From Candidatus Aenigmatarchaeota archaeon (GTDB lineage Archaea; Aenigmatarchaeota; Aenigmatarchaeia; GW2011-AR5; JAGGXF01): a DNA stretch of 46,452 nt. Where the stretch lies: NCBI GenBank assembly GCA_021163205.1, contig JAGGXF010000021.1:1-46452 (forward strand). Reading direction: 5' to 3'. The notes under the pieces are model-generated. The model did not search any database. It was not told the origin of the DNA and saw only the letters and a program-made list of their open reading frames with translations. This document shows positions 1 to 11,300 of the stretch, one piece after another; the stretch's first letter is position 1; every line of letters starts with the position of its first letter. Position numbers and translations under genes: made by a program.

Positions 1-2455
1 AAGTTTTCACAATTGTTTCATTTATTCCCACGACACTTTGTGTTCCAGACTCTTGGTCAGAGGATGTCCAGTTAGAAACAGAAACTAGGTTAACATCCTC
101 GGCAGGGCCATAAGAATCGCTGACGGTGTAAAATACGAAAGACGCATTTCCAACTACATTGAAAGTATACGAAGAACTAGACCCAAGATTTCCGAGAGAA
201 TCGTTGGCCCATATTTTATAACTATAGGTACCTTTCTGCCAAGTATTGGAAAAATTATATTGATACCTATCTTCGGATATGTTGATCATTGTAAAGTTTT
301 CTTTGTTGCTATTCGGATATGTTATCTCAAGATTAACTACATCTATCCCATTATCTTCGGGGTCTGTAACATTTGCCTCTATAGTTATATTCTGATCATA
401 GCCAGTGGGATCAGGAGAATCCTGAATATTTGAAAATGTTGGTGGGTTGGTATCTGGTCCGTAAGTGAAATAAACCGTATTTGATTCTCGCATAGCCCCT
501 TCTGTATCGTTGCAATAAAAGATTATATTGTGTTGCCCTTCTGACAATCCCGAGACATTGGAATAGAAGTATGTTAAGTTGTATCTTGTCATAGATACAT
601 TTGCGTTGCCATCCAGAGAATAGCCACACCAATCTCCTGACTCGTCTAGACTAACATTTGCCCACACCCAGTCTTTGTCGTAGGTACGATTTGTGGGAGA
701 TATTATAGTTATATATGGAGCTTTGTTGGTAACATTTACCCCCCTGGTCGTGGGGGAATCATAAGACGACGGGTTATTCGCTGTTATCTTACAGCCGACC
801 GTATATTCATTTCTATCTCTACCCGTTACATTAAAAGTTCTTGTTGTTGAAGAACCTGCCGACATAGAAGATATCGAATAGTTACTAACATTTGTGTAAA
901 GTGGACTAGCCGAGCTAGTATTCATGGTTGTATTTGGTGTACAAGTCATGCTTCCTGAACAATAACGAACATATACAACTATGTTGTCACATGTTGTGTC
1001 CTCATTAGTGCAGTTAATTTGACACTCTAACTCAAAGGTGTCGTTCTCTTCCACGTTTATATTTGTCGTTGGTTTTGTCAAATCTACGGTGGCGTTAGAA
1101 ACATCGTTGTAATGTACTTGCAACCAGATTCCATCGTATTCAACTACATCCCACCAGTCGTTGTTGTCTGTACTCGTATCGTCAAAACCGTGTGTTTCCA
1201 GTCTTGTTCTTAGATCATTGTTGTTTTGTGTAAGCCCGTTTAGGATGTTAGTCCAGTCTGGACTATTACTATCCCATGTATAAGATTGGTTTCCAGCTCC
1301 ATTTAGATCAGTCCACCAGTCTCCATCATATATGGTGCCCATGCCGGAGTCTGTGTCTGTCCCAAGCGAGCACCGTGCCCTTGGGAAGCCATCTCCGGTA
1401 TTTCCATCTACTGTATTTGATGTGAAATGAACAATACATTTGATCCATGTTATTTCTATGTCAGAACTATTTGGTGTGAAGTTAAAGTCAACAACATCCT
1501 GATAGTCTGTGGTCAGCACTTTATTCTGTGGACTGCCACCATTGTAAGAAGATAATGTAACCGTCCCTGTTTCATAGTCAGTGCTGTACCATGTTTCTGA
1601 GCCTGTGTGTATTAACATACCGAGACCAAACTCACCTGTTTTAGTTATGGTAAGGGGTGGGTTTACAAACAAGAACGCTGTTGTTAGCATAAATAAGGAT
1701 ATTGCAACAGAAAACTTCAGTGGCAATAGCTTCTTTGTGAGAATAAACTGTCTAACAGCCAGACAAGTCGAAGCCACAATAATGACACTTATCACAGCAC
1801 TGTGCCAATAATTGAGACCCGCCCCGCCACGGAGCACGTCAAACGATATGGTGAGGATATTAGGTATTTCTTCTAGGAAGAATCGCCCAAACAAAGGCAG
1901 TGATAAAGACATGAAAGCAGCATACTTAAGCTCAGTCCTGCTGAAATGTAAAACATCTCTAAAAATGTAGTAACTCATTCTTATTACTAAAATAAAAGCC
2001 GGAATCCATGAAAAGTGTATTACAACACCAGCAAGTCTGAGTGTTGGCAATAATAAATGTGGTATGTCCATCAAAGGCATAAGCGCCCAGACGACCCACA
2101 GGTGGAGAACAGCTCTTTCTATCTGATGTAAACCTACCTTTTTCTTGAACAGCCGAGCTATGAAATAAAAACCAAGACTGCCTACGATCCACAAACCAAG
2201 TGAGTAGGCGGCATGGGTAAGGAATGCATAAGGTGCATATATCTCTAGAAATATATTGTCTCCGCGTACGATAAATACGTGAAGGATAAGCCAAATGCAA
2301 CCCCAGAAGAGCATAAATGGGGTGATTAATAAGTAGTTTAATTTTTTGTTTTTAATGTGCTGAAAAGCCGAGCTCGGAGTAAAGAAAGGTAACAACAATT
2401 TTTTGATAGCTTTATTTGCATTAATTTTCTTCTTGTTGTTTTTCATATCATCCAT
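1..2455 (-). CDS. Polytopic membrane protein with long Ig-like ectodomain, 3' end cut by window edge
   Basis: The ORF track misses this gene because it has no stop inside the window. I read the minus strand codon by codon from the ATG at 2455 (MDDMKNNKKK) to base 2 and found no stop, giving about 818 residues. Residues 1 to ~275 hold about six or seven hydrophobic segments after a basic start; the opening (LLLPFFTPSSAFQHIKNKKL) is reminiscent of Yip1-type membrane domains, which is a guess. The rest is secreted in character: many N-x-S/T sequons, Cys pairs, and Ig-like modules. Its last module (GYDQNITIEANVTD ... NASFVFYT) is related to modules of the 3759-residue protein in this locus. The start overlaps the 3' end of the upstream UbiA-like gene (an alternative ATG at 2446 makes an ATGA overlap), so the two are probably translationally coupled. 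Function unknown; likely surface or envelope. Confidence 0.85.
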   Translation of the reverse strand, partial: MDDMKNNKKKINANKAIKKLLLPFFTPSSAFQHIKNKKLNYLLITPFMLFWGCIWLILHVFIVRGDNIFLEIYAPYAFLTHAAYSLGLWIVGSLGFYFIARLFKKKVGLHQIERAVLHLWVVWALMPLMDIPHLLLPTLRLAGVVIHFSWIPAFILVIRMSYYIFRDVLHFSRTELKYAAFMSLSLPLFGRFFLEEIPNILTISFDVLRGGAGLNYWHSAVISVIIVASTCLAVRQFILTKKLLPLKFSVAISLFMLTTAFLFVNPPLTITKTGEFGLGMLIHTGSETWYSTDYETGTVTLSSYNGGSPQNKVLTTDYQDVVDFNFTPNSSDIEITWIKCIVHFTSNTVDGNTGDGFPRARCSLGTDTDSGMGTIYDGDWWTDLNGAGNQSYTWDSNSPDWTNILNGLTQNNNDLRTRLETHGFDDTSTDNNDWWDVVEYDGIWLQVHYNDVSNATVDLTKPTTNINVEENDTFELECQINCTNEDTTCDNIVVYVRYCSGSMTCTPNTTMNTSSASPLYTNVSNYSISSMSAGSSTTRTFNVTGRDRNEYTVGCKITANNPSSYDSPTTRGVNVTNKAPYITIISPTNRTYDKDWVWANVSLDESGDWCGYSLDGNANVSMTRYNLTYFYSNVSGLSEGQHNIIFYCNDTEGAMRESNTVYFTYGPDTNPPTFSNIQDSPDPTGYDQNITIEANVTDPEDNGIDVVNLEITYPNSNKENFTMINISEDRYQYNFSNTWQKGTYSYKIWANDSLGNLGSSSSYTFNVVGNASFVFYTVSDSYGPAEDVNLVSVSNWTSSDQESGTQSVVGINETIVKT

Positions 2456-3300
2456 CCAGCCAAGCCAAATAAGCCATAAATTAAAAATTCATAAGATGAA
2501 TAGACTGGCGACAAGAATGGTCTTGTCGAGCTCAATCTTATTCGAACCAGATCCTTCTCTCTTGTGCACCTTAACGAAAACGTCCTGACAATCGAAAAAA
2601 TTGCAGTAACCAAAAAAATTGGATTGTAAAATGAAAACATAATTGATAAAATAATCGAAATGCACGGAAATACAAATAAAAGGTTCTTTGCTTTTTTCCT
2701 TGGCAACACACGCATCTCCCCAAAACTCTGGTCTACGATAATATGATGAACCTCCATATAACAGGCGAATAAAAATATAATGATAGACAAAAACAAGATG
2801 TTCCTTGTCAAAAACCCAGCAAAAATAAAATAGGATTCTAAGAATAATAGGGTCGCCGACAAAGGCAAGACAAGCCATCCGTATTTTTTGTTCTTTATAT
2901 CAAACTGTTCTGATGAATACACGAACGAAAACAAAACAAGTACCGTTGCCAGTAAAGCAGATTTTATACTGGATAATAAAAACAAAGGCCCAGTTATCAG
3001 CAAAAGAGGCAAGAAGCATAGAGCATGTGCCTGACTGACAGAAATATTTTTCTTTCTTATCTCTTCACCTATGAAACTCTTTTCTTTTTTCGCACTGAAA
3101 AAGTCGTTCAGCGAATAAGCAAACATTGCTATGCCAGCAACAACTATGGAGTTTAACAGAATAAGTTTAATGTATTTATGGACGAACAGGGGTTTGATGC
3201 CAAACATAGTGTACGCTAGAAATGAGTAAAGTGTTGGCTTTATCCAGGTCACCCTATTTTTCCATCCCCTTATCCTGTAGAATCTTAACCAGTCTATCAT
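2443..3300 (-). CDS. UbiA-like integral membrane prenyltransferase family protein
   Basis: 285 residues, almost entirely hydrophobic, with about eight or nine predicted membrane segments, the usual size for the UbiA superfamily. Two spots recall the family's aspartate-rich motifs: AYSLNDFF (N65 D66), where the classical NDxxDxxxD is reduced to ND, and EVHHIIVDQ (residues 183-191), where a loop near the second motif keeps only one Asp. FVYSSEQFDIKNKK resembles the conserved lysP/rlK loop after the first half. Known members transfer polyprenyl groups to aromatic, glycerol-phosphate or sugar-phosphate acceptors in the membrane. The loss of motif aspartates means this copy may have a changed chemistry or be inactive. 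It overlaps its neighbours by a few bases on both sides (ATGA with the upstream gene), so it is in one operon with the toroid protein and the polytopic surface protein. The assignment rests on motif recall, not alignment. Confidence 0.55.
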   Translation of the reverse strand: MIDWLRFYRIRGWKNRVTWIKPTLYSFLAYTMFGIKPLFVHKYIKLILLNSIVVAGIAMFAYSLNDFFSAKKEKSFIGEEIRKKNISVSQAHALCFLPLLLITGPLFLLSSIKSALLATVLVLFSFVYSSEQFDIKNKKYGWLVLPLSATLLFLESYFIFAGFLTRNILFLSIIIFLFACYMEVHHIIVDQSFGEMRVLPRKKAKNLLFVFPCISIILSIMFSFYNPIFLVTAIFSIVRTFSLRCTREKDLVRIRLSSTRPFLSPVYSSYEFLIYGLFGLAGWMI

Positions 3301-4928
3301 TTATAATCACCGAAAAAATACGGTCTGTTTTCAAATTCTATAGTCTTGCCATCTATGATTATCACATATCTTCCATAAGCAGTTGGTGTAAGATTAAACT
3401 CGACCATTTTATTCATAGGTAAAAATCCAGCCGTTTTAATTGTGCTCTCTTTTATCTGGTCTTGCTTAGAATAGAGACCAAAAGACCAAAGCAGACAACT
3501 TATATATGTTGGGTGGATATCATAGGTTTTTCCTATTGTCTTCGTCTGTAGAGATAACATTATTTTGTTCATAAGTTCTTCATCATAGTTGAGATGCATC
3601 ATTATACCGGCACCGAAAGAACGATAAAAGAAGTTATTCTCAGTCATTTTCTGCATGATCCAAATAGTGGCTTTTTGTAGCGAACCAGTATCATTTATTA
3701 TACCTTTCTCAAGACCGCCTTCTAATGCCAGAGCAGCGTAGGCCGTGTTCATGAATTTAAGATTGTCTGTTTTTCCGTCCCATGAACCGTCTTCTATCTG
3801 AACAGTAACTAGAAAATCTAGTGCCTCTTTTATATTATCTTCTCCTGCGTCGCACCCAAGAAGCGCGAGTGTGTTTAGAATCGTGGACCGTAAAGCGGAA
3901 TCTCCTGAACCCCAAGAACCGTCTTCATGCTGATCGTTTATTATATGCTGAATGCCTTGCTCAATGAGTCTTTCGTTAATTGTTATGTTCTTTTTCTTTG
4001 CGAGACACATATCAACCAGGTACATCTCAGGCTTTTGCCAAAAATTCTTTTCTTCTTCGTCCAGAAGCCTTTCTATGAATTTTATCTGCTGCTCGGTTTG
4101 ATTATCTAGCACTTCAAGAAGAATAGAAACCATTCTTGAGTCTCTATACACATCAATTATTTCTGTATCATTTTCATTTATGACCTGGTTTAATAGAGCA
4201 GCCGTATCGACAGGTATTTTTCTTGGTGGGATTACATTTATGTTTACAAATTTTTTATTTGTTTTATCCTTGATGACAACCTTTCTGCCTTCTCGAAAAA
4301 TCTCGATGTTGTCGACTTTTCTCAAATAAAACTTATTTCCGACTTTTCTGGGCACTATTAAATTTATCTTATCAATCACAAAATCCATAATCTTATCAAA
4401 GCCCAAACGATCCAAAAATTTCTTTGCATCAAACGTAGTAGTTTCTTGCTCTTTTTCTGTTTGTTCTGTTTTATTTTCCTCTGTTTTTCCTTTTTCGGAC
4501 TCTTCTGAAGTTGTGTTTACTTGGGTGGTGTTGTCTGTTGCTATGACCGGTTCTTCTTCGGGACTACCAACGAAAAATTCTTTTCTAACCTCATTTTTTC
4601 TGTTTTTGAGCACAATTAGATACCTACCTTTTTTTGGGAACCCCTTTAAAAATATAAAGTAATGACCAGTGAAATCTGATAATGCTAGCTTTTCATATAA
4701 TTTTCTATCATCTTGGTTAAATATTGTCAGGTTAAAGATGGATCGGGGCTTGCTCTGAACAGTTATGAAAATGTTTTCACTTGGTTCGTAATAATCCTTG
4801 TTAGTTTTTATCCCAAGTCCTTTGTTATCTACCATAACACAAAAACATATGTTTGCTGAAAAAACAAAAACTAGGAACACCAACAAGAATGTTTTTTTCA
4901 AGACTCTATTTTTTGAATCAAATTTCAT
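3297..4928 (-). CDS. Secreted protein: macroglobulin-like N-terminal domain plus squalene-cyclase-like (toroid) repeats
   Basis: 543 residues. Residues 1-31 are a basic start and hydrophobic signal segment. Residues ~38-120 form a beta domain (TNKDYYEPSENIFITVQS) resembling an MG2 domain of alpha-2-macroglobulins, and closely related to the N-terminus of the giant protein two genes upstream. A Glu/Thr/Asn-rich linker follows (~122-165), then a region of unknown fold (~166-310), and from ~310 on alpha-hairpin repeats with QW-type motifs QHEDGSWG (333-340) and QIEDGSWD (377-384), typical of prenyltransferase/squalene oxidase repeats. No DxDD cyclase motif and no thioester CGEQ motif is visible, so a binding or structural role is more likely than catalysis. 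No C-terminal membrane anchor is obvious. ATG overlaps the UbiA-like gene by 4 bases downstream and starts 10 bases after the previous stop. Confidence 0.75.
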   Translation of the reverse strand: MKFDSKNRVLKKTFLLVFLVFVFSANICFCVMVDNKGLGIKTNKDYYEPSENIFITVQSKPRSIFNLTIFNQDDRKLYEKLALSDFTGHYFIFLKGFPKKGRYLIVLKNRKNEVRKEFFVGSPEEEPVIATDNTTQVNTTSEESEKGKTEENKTEQTEKEQETTTFDAKKFLDRLGFDKIMDFVIDKINLIVPRKVGNKFYLRKVDNIEIFREGRKVVIKDKTNKKFVNINVIPPRKIPVDTAALLNQVINENDTEIIDVYRDSRMVSILLEVLDNQTEQQIKFIERLLDEEEKNFWQKPEMYLVDMCLAKKKNITINERLIEQGIQHIINDQHEDGSWGSGDSALRSTILNTLALLGCDAGEDNIKEALDFLVTVQIEDGSWDGKTDNLKFMNTAYAALALEGGLEKGIINDTGSLQKATIWIMQKMTENNFFYRSFGAGIMMHLNYDEELMNKIMLSLQTKTIGKTYDIHPTYISCLLWSFGLYSKQDQIKESTIKTAGFLPMNKMVEFNLTPTAYGRYVIIIDGKTIEFENRPYFFGDYK

Positions 4929-4938
4929 TTTTATTACC

Positions 4939-5319
4939 CTACAATTTTTTGCAATTATTTATTGCTTCAGATTTTTCGGTCTCAATACAAATATAAGCAA
5001 TTACACTGCCTGTTATTGTCTTTATTGGCCACTTGCCGACCTTAACAGCCATCACGTGGATACCGTTTTTATTTTTTTCTAGTACCCGAATCCCCTTTGG
5101 CAATACTAAAAATACCTGGCCAACTGGATTTGCATTAAATAATATTGTTGCCTCTTCACCTATTCCCATCGCATAATTATTTCCCACTTTTTCTGCTGCC
5201 GGTATATCAAATCCCCTCAAAGAAAATCCGAGAAGCAACACTGCTAATATTAACAAAAATACTATTACTATAACTAACAACCTGGTTTTCATTCCAATTC
5301 TACTTGATTTCTTCTTCAT
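4939..5319 (-). CDS. Small single-pass membrane protein of unknown function
   Basis: I place the start at the ATG at 5319 (MKKKSSRIGM), not the GTG at 5328, because AGGTGG lies a few bases before it. This gives 126 residues: a basic N-terminus, one membrane segment (LLVIVIVFLLILAVLLLGF), and an outside domain of about 90 residues with alternating hydrophobic residues that looks beta-rich. Two cysteines lie near the C-terminus. I do not recognise a family. The gene lies 15 bases after the stop of the giant surface protein and 10 bases before the toroid protein, so it is part of that operon and may help export or anchor the giant protein; that role is inference only. Confidence 0.7.
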   Translation of the reverse strand: MKKKSSRIGMKTRLLVIVIVFLLILAVLLLGFSLRGFDIPAAEKVGNNYAMGIGEEATILFNANPVGQVFLVLPKGIRVLEKNKNGIHVMAVKVGKWPIKTITGSVIAYICIETEKSEAINNCKKL

Positions 5320-5334
5320 ATAAGCCACCTGTGA

Positions 5335-8300
5335 TTATTCTCCAGTTGCGTTGCCCATTATCCATATAGTGCCTTCGTAATCGCCTTTGTAAAGGCCGGG
5401 TGGAAGATCTAACCAGTAGTATGTAGTCACATTTGTTCCGGATGGTGTAAAACCTTTGATTTGAACCCAGTCATAATCTAGGGCGGTTTCTGTAGATATG
5501 TCATTCGTGGTCGAGGCAGACATGTTTGTAACACCGATATAATAATTCCCCCATGACTCAGTTGTCAGGTTCATGTCCGTGCCTTTTATGTACAAACCCT
5601 CAACATTGTTTGAATTCGGGTCGATTGTTATATTATATTGATTGTTGTCATTGCCCAAAGCACTGATGTTTTTTGTCAACGGCTGAGAACTACCAAAATC
5701 TATGTAGTCGAATGTTAAGCTAAGTATGAGCACAATGCCTATCTCTACGGTATGGTTTTCTGTATGGTTGGTCAATGAATACGTGGTCGAATTAAACTCA
5801 ACATCTATTTCATAAGCATCTGTAAGATTGCCCGTGCTGTTAATTGTCCAGGTAAGCGTGCAACTCGTGCCGTTGTACATATACTCAGGACAATGCTTTG
5901 TTTGATTATCACCGATTATAAAGAATGGAGTCGTGCCACTAGTGTTTGATATATATGTATCTGGCAAAGATGATGAAGCATTGTAGCGTGGAGTTCCTGT
6001 AACATAACCACATTCTCCTTCGAGGCACTGGACAGTTGCATTTATTACGAATGTCCTGTTCTGCGGGACTATTTGGTTGTCAAGAGGGGTTGCTAAACTT
6101 GGACTAAGATAACCGATTTTCGTTACATTGAATACAGAGTAGTCATAAGAGCCCGCGTTTTTCTGCGTTTCATTTGCCAAAAAGTATACAGGTAACTGCT
6201 CATCTTGTGAGGAGGTTGCGTTGAACACATAATTAAAAGTGGCTGTCTCCCCTTTCTTCAGAGTTCCGCCCAAAGTCGTGTCCCATGTGACGCGACCATC
6301 AGACCAGTTACCACCTGTACGGTTGGTTGTGCCTATTGAATACCAAACATCTGTGCCATTATCGATTTGCCAGTTGCTGTTTAGCCCTTCGTGGTAGACG
6401 ATATCTGTTGAGTCGATGTTCCACGTTGAGCCACCATCGTTTCTCACCTTTATCTCGACTCTGTATTGATAAGAGCCGTTGGTAACAAAATTAAATGTTT
6501 TGTTCAACCCCGAGTCAACCAGATCACCGCCTACATGCGTATTTGGAAGCCCGGTGACGTTATAAATTTTTATCTCGGTTATATTAGGCAATGGTGATGA
6601 CTGACCGCCACCAAAAGCATCGAACCTTGTAACGTTGAACCAGATATGTGTTGAATTCTCCTGAACATTATAATCTGCTGTATCGTTGACCTCCCAAGAA
6701 GAGCAACTACCTGCTGTAAAGTTCCAGTCTAAACAATGTAGTATGTTAGTGATATTAAGCCCTTTCTTGGGTATTACTAACATCGCGTGGTCATAACTAA
6801 GGCCAGAATCGTTGAGCGCAAAAATGCTAGTTACATTCTGAATCTTGGGCGGTATTGTCCCAGTATAGTTCTCAATAGTCTGTGGTTGCAGGCTCATATT
6901 TTCTGTTATGTTCAAATCTATAATTTTTGCTGTTAAGGTGTTCTGAACAGGCACAACTATTTCTACGGTATAGTTCTGATTTAGAGCCAGCTCGTCTGTT
7001 AACGTGTCGTCAGATGATGTTATGGTCTTATTAGAAACGACCTCTCCGAGATCGTCTATTATTGATATTATTGTGTTCTCGAATGTTGACGACGAATTTA
7101 TCACTGTTATGTTCACCTCTCTCGGTTCATACACGGAAAAGTTTCTCGTGTCCGACCACACAAGGTTCGCCCCATCGCTACAAGAGATTTCCCACACATG
7201 TTCGCCCAACGACAAGCCACTAGCAGCAAGGGTTGTCTCTGTTGCATTTAAAACAGATGAATTGGTTTGCTCGAGTCCGTAATCTACATATAGTGAGCAT
7301 GTCAGTGTAGAAGCAAAATTGTCTGTAACGTTGAACGTAAAATTTAATGTCGTGTCTGCTGTGTACATACCATTAAGCGGAAGAGAAAGGTTTATTTCTG
7401 GTGATACCGTGTCCACCACAAACACATAACTTTTATTTATCGGCTCGCCAGCGTCATCAGTAAGAACATTTTCATTTGAATCTGTCAACGCAACGTAAAT
7501 CTTATAATATCCTGTAGTTTGCGAGTCTGCATTCCATGGATTCTGATTATAAATAGAGCCAATGTTGAGGTAATCTCCGGAATTTATTACCCTTTTTGTC
7601 CCTGTGCTTGTATCGTTTATTTGCGTTGCTATAATTTCTCCTGTGTCATTTTTTTGCACTTGCATCAACAGATAGCCAGAAATATTGGTTGTACCTGTGT
7701 TGATTATTCTTGAGTTCTCTTCTTCATTTCCAACATTATAAATAGGTTCTGGCCAAATATGTTGTCTCATTTGCTTCCAACCCAAAAGATTTGTCTCGTC
7801 TCCGTTGCTGTCTTCCTCGTAATAAGGCCAGACTGGCTTGGTGCACTCCACCTCCCATCGGCCAGAAACATAAGTGTTATCATTTCCACAACCAAAACAA
7901 ATCTTATAGATTCCATTACTGCCGCTTGCAGAAGATGTTGCGACAACATCTCCAGATGAGTTATAAACAGTACAACTTGTGTCTGAATATGGGGTTGCTA
8001 TAGCAATATATTCTGCACTTAGAGAAGAACCAAACTTTGTAGTCATTTCTTTTATCGGGGCAAAAATTGTTGATTCTGTTCCGTCGTGGTCTGCTTGTTG
8101 TATAACTCCAATGGGATTAGAACCATTGATGACAAATGCCGGAGCTGAACCACTGTTTCCTAAGCTACTCAATTGATAATCTTCGTTAGCCGCTATGCTT
8201 GTATCCGTAGTCGCACCGGTATCACTGCGTGTGTATGTTATGTTCGCCCCGCTTGGTCCAGCAGCTGCTATCAAGTAGTTGCTTGGCACACCATACAAAG

Positions 8301-11300
8301 CTTCGGTGGTCGGTGGTAGCATTGAATATGCATCGTTTCCTGCGGAACCATAGTACGAAACAAGAATTGGTCTGTTGCTCACTATTCTTAGACCGGTATC
8401 GTCCGTAGCATCGAAAGTAATACATGTTCCTGTTGAGTTTACGGTTTCTGACCATTGCTTAGTCCCTGTGACATATATTGCTACTGACGCATTTCCAAAT
8501 GGAGCAAGCATACAAAACGTGTCTGATGAGTCTCTGAAACCGTCGTAGATAAACTCTGTTCCAGCCCATGAAATAGGAACAATCATGTCATCGATGTTAC
8601 CAGAACCCTCTATTTGAGCCAGGCATTTTGCCTTTATTGTTGTGTTTTGAGATAGACCAGATGATATTGTGGTTGATTCTAGCTCGTTAAGAGTATAACT
8701 ATTCGAACCAACTTGGATTTCATTGTTATCACACAAGCTCATAATTGACAAACCATTGCTCACAATCTTGTCGCTAGTTACATAACCAATAAGTCTCGGC
8801 TCTGAGTAGGAAAATGTTTCTGTTATGTTTGAGTCTGTTTCTGCATTTGGATTACCGTAGTACATATACACGATTGTATCAGAATTTGCAGGTATTGTTG
8901 GGACCTTTACCCAAATAGTTGAATTTTTTCCATTAATGTTACACTCTTCGATCCAGTACGGGATTTTTATTTCATTACCCGAAGAAGAATTGTACCAAGT
9001 AAATCTTAAGTCTTGGCAAGTTGTATTTAGCTTTCCTTCCTCATAAAGTTGTGTTAGATTTTCTTTTAGCTCGATCTGATATTCTTCCAATGGTGTTGAA
9101 GTGGGGTTGGCAACGTCAATCTCTTTTCTATAGCTCCAGTATCCGTCCCACCAGTGCTGTCCCTGAAGATAAACATTCTCGGAAGGTCCATAAATATCTT
9201 TGCTTGTTTTCAAAGCCATCGAAGCGTTTGCTCTTATGTAAAACTCATCTGGTTGAGAAGATGTGTTATTAACAAGCCCGGCTGTATTGTTTGTCCATAT
9301 CCAATAAGAATAATTACCCCACTGCCACAACGAAGATAGCACAGCCTCATACGTGTTTCCCAGTCCAGAGTAAACCATATTCAACCATTGCCACGTGTTA
9401 TCAGGAAAACTTATATTTACCCTGGCCAAATCTATCTGAACCCTACTCCAAATGTCAGCAAAAATGCTGACATTCTGTCCATAGCCAGTTGTCTGTGGCT
9501 GCGCTGAAACATTTTCTATTATGATTAAATCACTAACATCTATTGCCAGACTATCATTATAGCTTGGGTTCGTGTAAATAGATGAAGAACCTGAATATGT
9601 TGCGTTAATTATGTTGCTACCAAGACTGGCATTGTATGGTATTGTCGTGAATAAAACAGCATAGCCGGTGGAATTTGTAGTGTTCGATCCTAGAGTCAAC
9701 CCATCGAGTTTGAAAACTATTGTTTCACCTTCCACAGCAGAGCTGTTGTCATAAATAAGTCTTGCTTTTAGCTCTACTGCCTCGCTTCTATATGGGTTTG
9801 AATTGTTTATCCAAACATACGGCATCGATGTGTTTGCATATACGGTTACCGTTTTTGTTTCCCAGTCCGGCGCTTCCTCATCAGATTCCGATTTCAATTG
9901 GATTTGTTGCTGCCCCAGACTGGCATTAATAGAAACGTTCGCTGTTATATTGTTCCATAATATTTCAGATGGTCCGAGACTAGAGCTAAATACACTTAGG
10001 TTGCCGGTTTGATTTGTCCAATTAGACGGTAAACTCCAGTTTAGCCATAGATTATTTGTTGTGTCATCTGTGTTGTTCACATAACCTTTCAAATCCACCA
10101 GAGAATTTCTTGTTATGGTTGTTTTATATTCTGTAACCGTTACCCTCAGATGAGTTGGGCCGCGAACACTCAAAACCTGTGTTTGCTGGTTTGACCACGC
10201 CCTCTGTTCGTTGCCTGGGTTGTAATAGCTAACATTCACATTAATATCATAATCAGCCGGCGTTGTCGAGGAATTTGTTGTTATGTTAAATGATGCTGTT
10301 TTGCTATAACCTGGGGTTATATTATATAACAAGCAATATCCGTCCTGGTTTTCTTGTCCGCCCAAAGAACAATTACATGTCATGTTAACAGGACAATTGA
10401 TTGTGATGTTAACATCTGTTATATTTTTAGACCAAGGATTCGCTACCGTGAAATTATATGTGGAAGATTCATTCTGCACGATTTTATCCGGATATATAGC
10501 TGACGAAAAATTATCTGCGAGTTTATGAACAATGAATGAATAGCTTGTATTTTCTGATGGTGGTGTTCCACCTCCTGTCCAGTTGATTGTTATGTTCCAA
10601 CTATATGTGCCATGCATCGCGCTCGGAGGAATTATATAACCATCGGAGTTATTATTAAACTGCACCTCGCACAATTCACCCACGTTCACAGAGCCACAAT
10701 CTTTTGTTTCGTCTGGCCCCCAATTAACTTTCTGGCCGTCAGAGTCAATTATGTTCAGCGTCACGTTAACGGTATAAGCTGTTGCTCCTCCTGTATTGTT
10801 GACTGTTATGTTTATCCAGGATATTTTATCTCCTGACTCGTATTCATTTATGGTATATGTATAATTATTCTGGTGTTCTACTTCTGAGACACTCATTTTT
10901 GGCACCAATATTGTCACAATGGTGTGCGCCTCGTCATTACTTGTGGTGTTGTAAAACAAGGTCGAGTTGTCTTCTATTGTACAATTTACTGTGTGTGGGC
11001 CACCATCTAGCCCAGATGTGTTCCAGTGATAAACAGCATAGCCTGTTGAATTGGTGTTGTTTGTTCCCAACTCATTGCCATTATGCCAGAATTTAACAGG
11101 ATAGTCTTGAATTGCCTGGGTTGTGTTGACGTCTTTAACGAGGCATGTTAGGTTAACGATCGTACCTATAGGATAACTCCCATCATCAGGCGAAACCCAA
11201 GTTATGTTCGACCACCCATAAACTGTCCAAGTATTTGTTGTCCCATTGCCAAGATTTCCCGCAGAATCATTTGCGTAGACTGTAAAATTGTAAACTCCTA

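Noticed and set aside
1581-1811. 76-aa plus-strand ORF in the track
   Set aside because: It is opposite the continuous minus-strand reading frame of the partial polytopic gene, so it is a shadow.
1959-2300. 113-aa minus-strand ORF, which could suggest a frameshifted gene at the left edge
   Set aside because: It lies in a different frame from the open frame 2455-2, which encodes membrane segments and Ig-like modules without interruption.
3459-3500. Thioester motif of macroglobulins in the toroid protein (sequence GCDAGED near residue 358)
   Set aside because: It lacks the CGEQ order, so it cannot form the internal thioester; listed only to exclude it.
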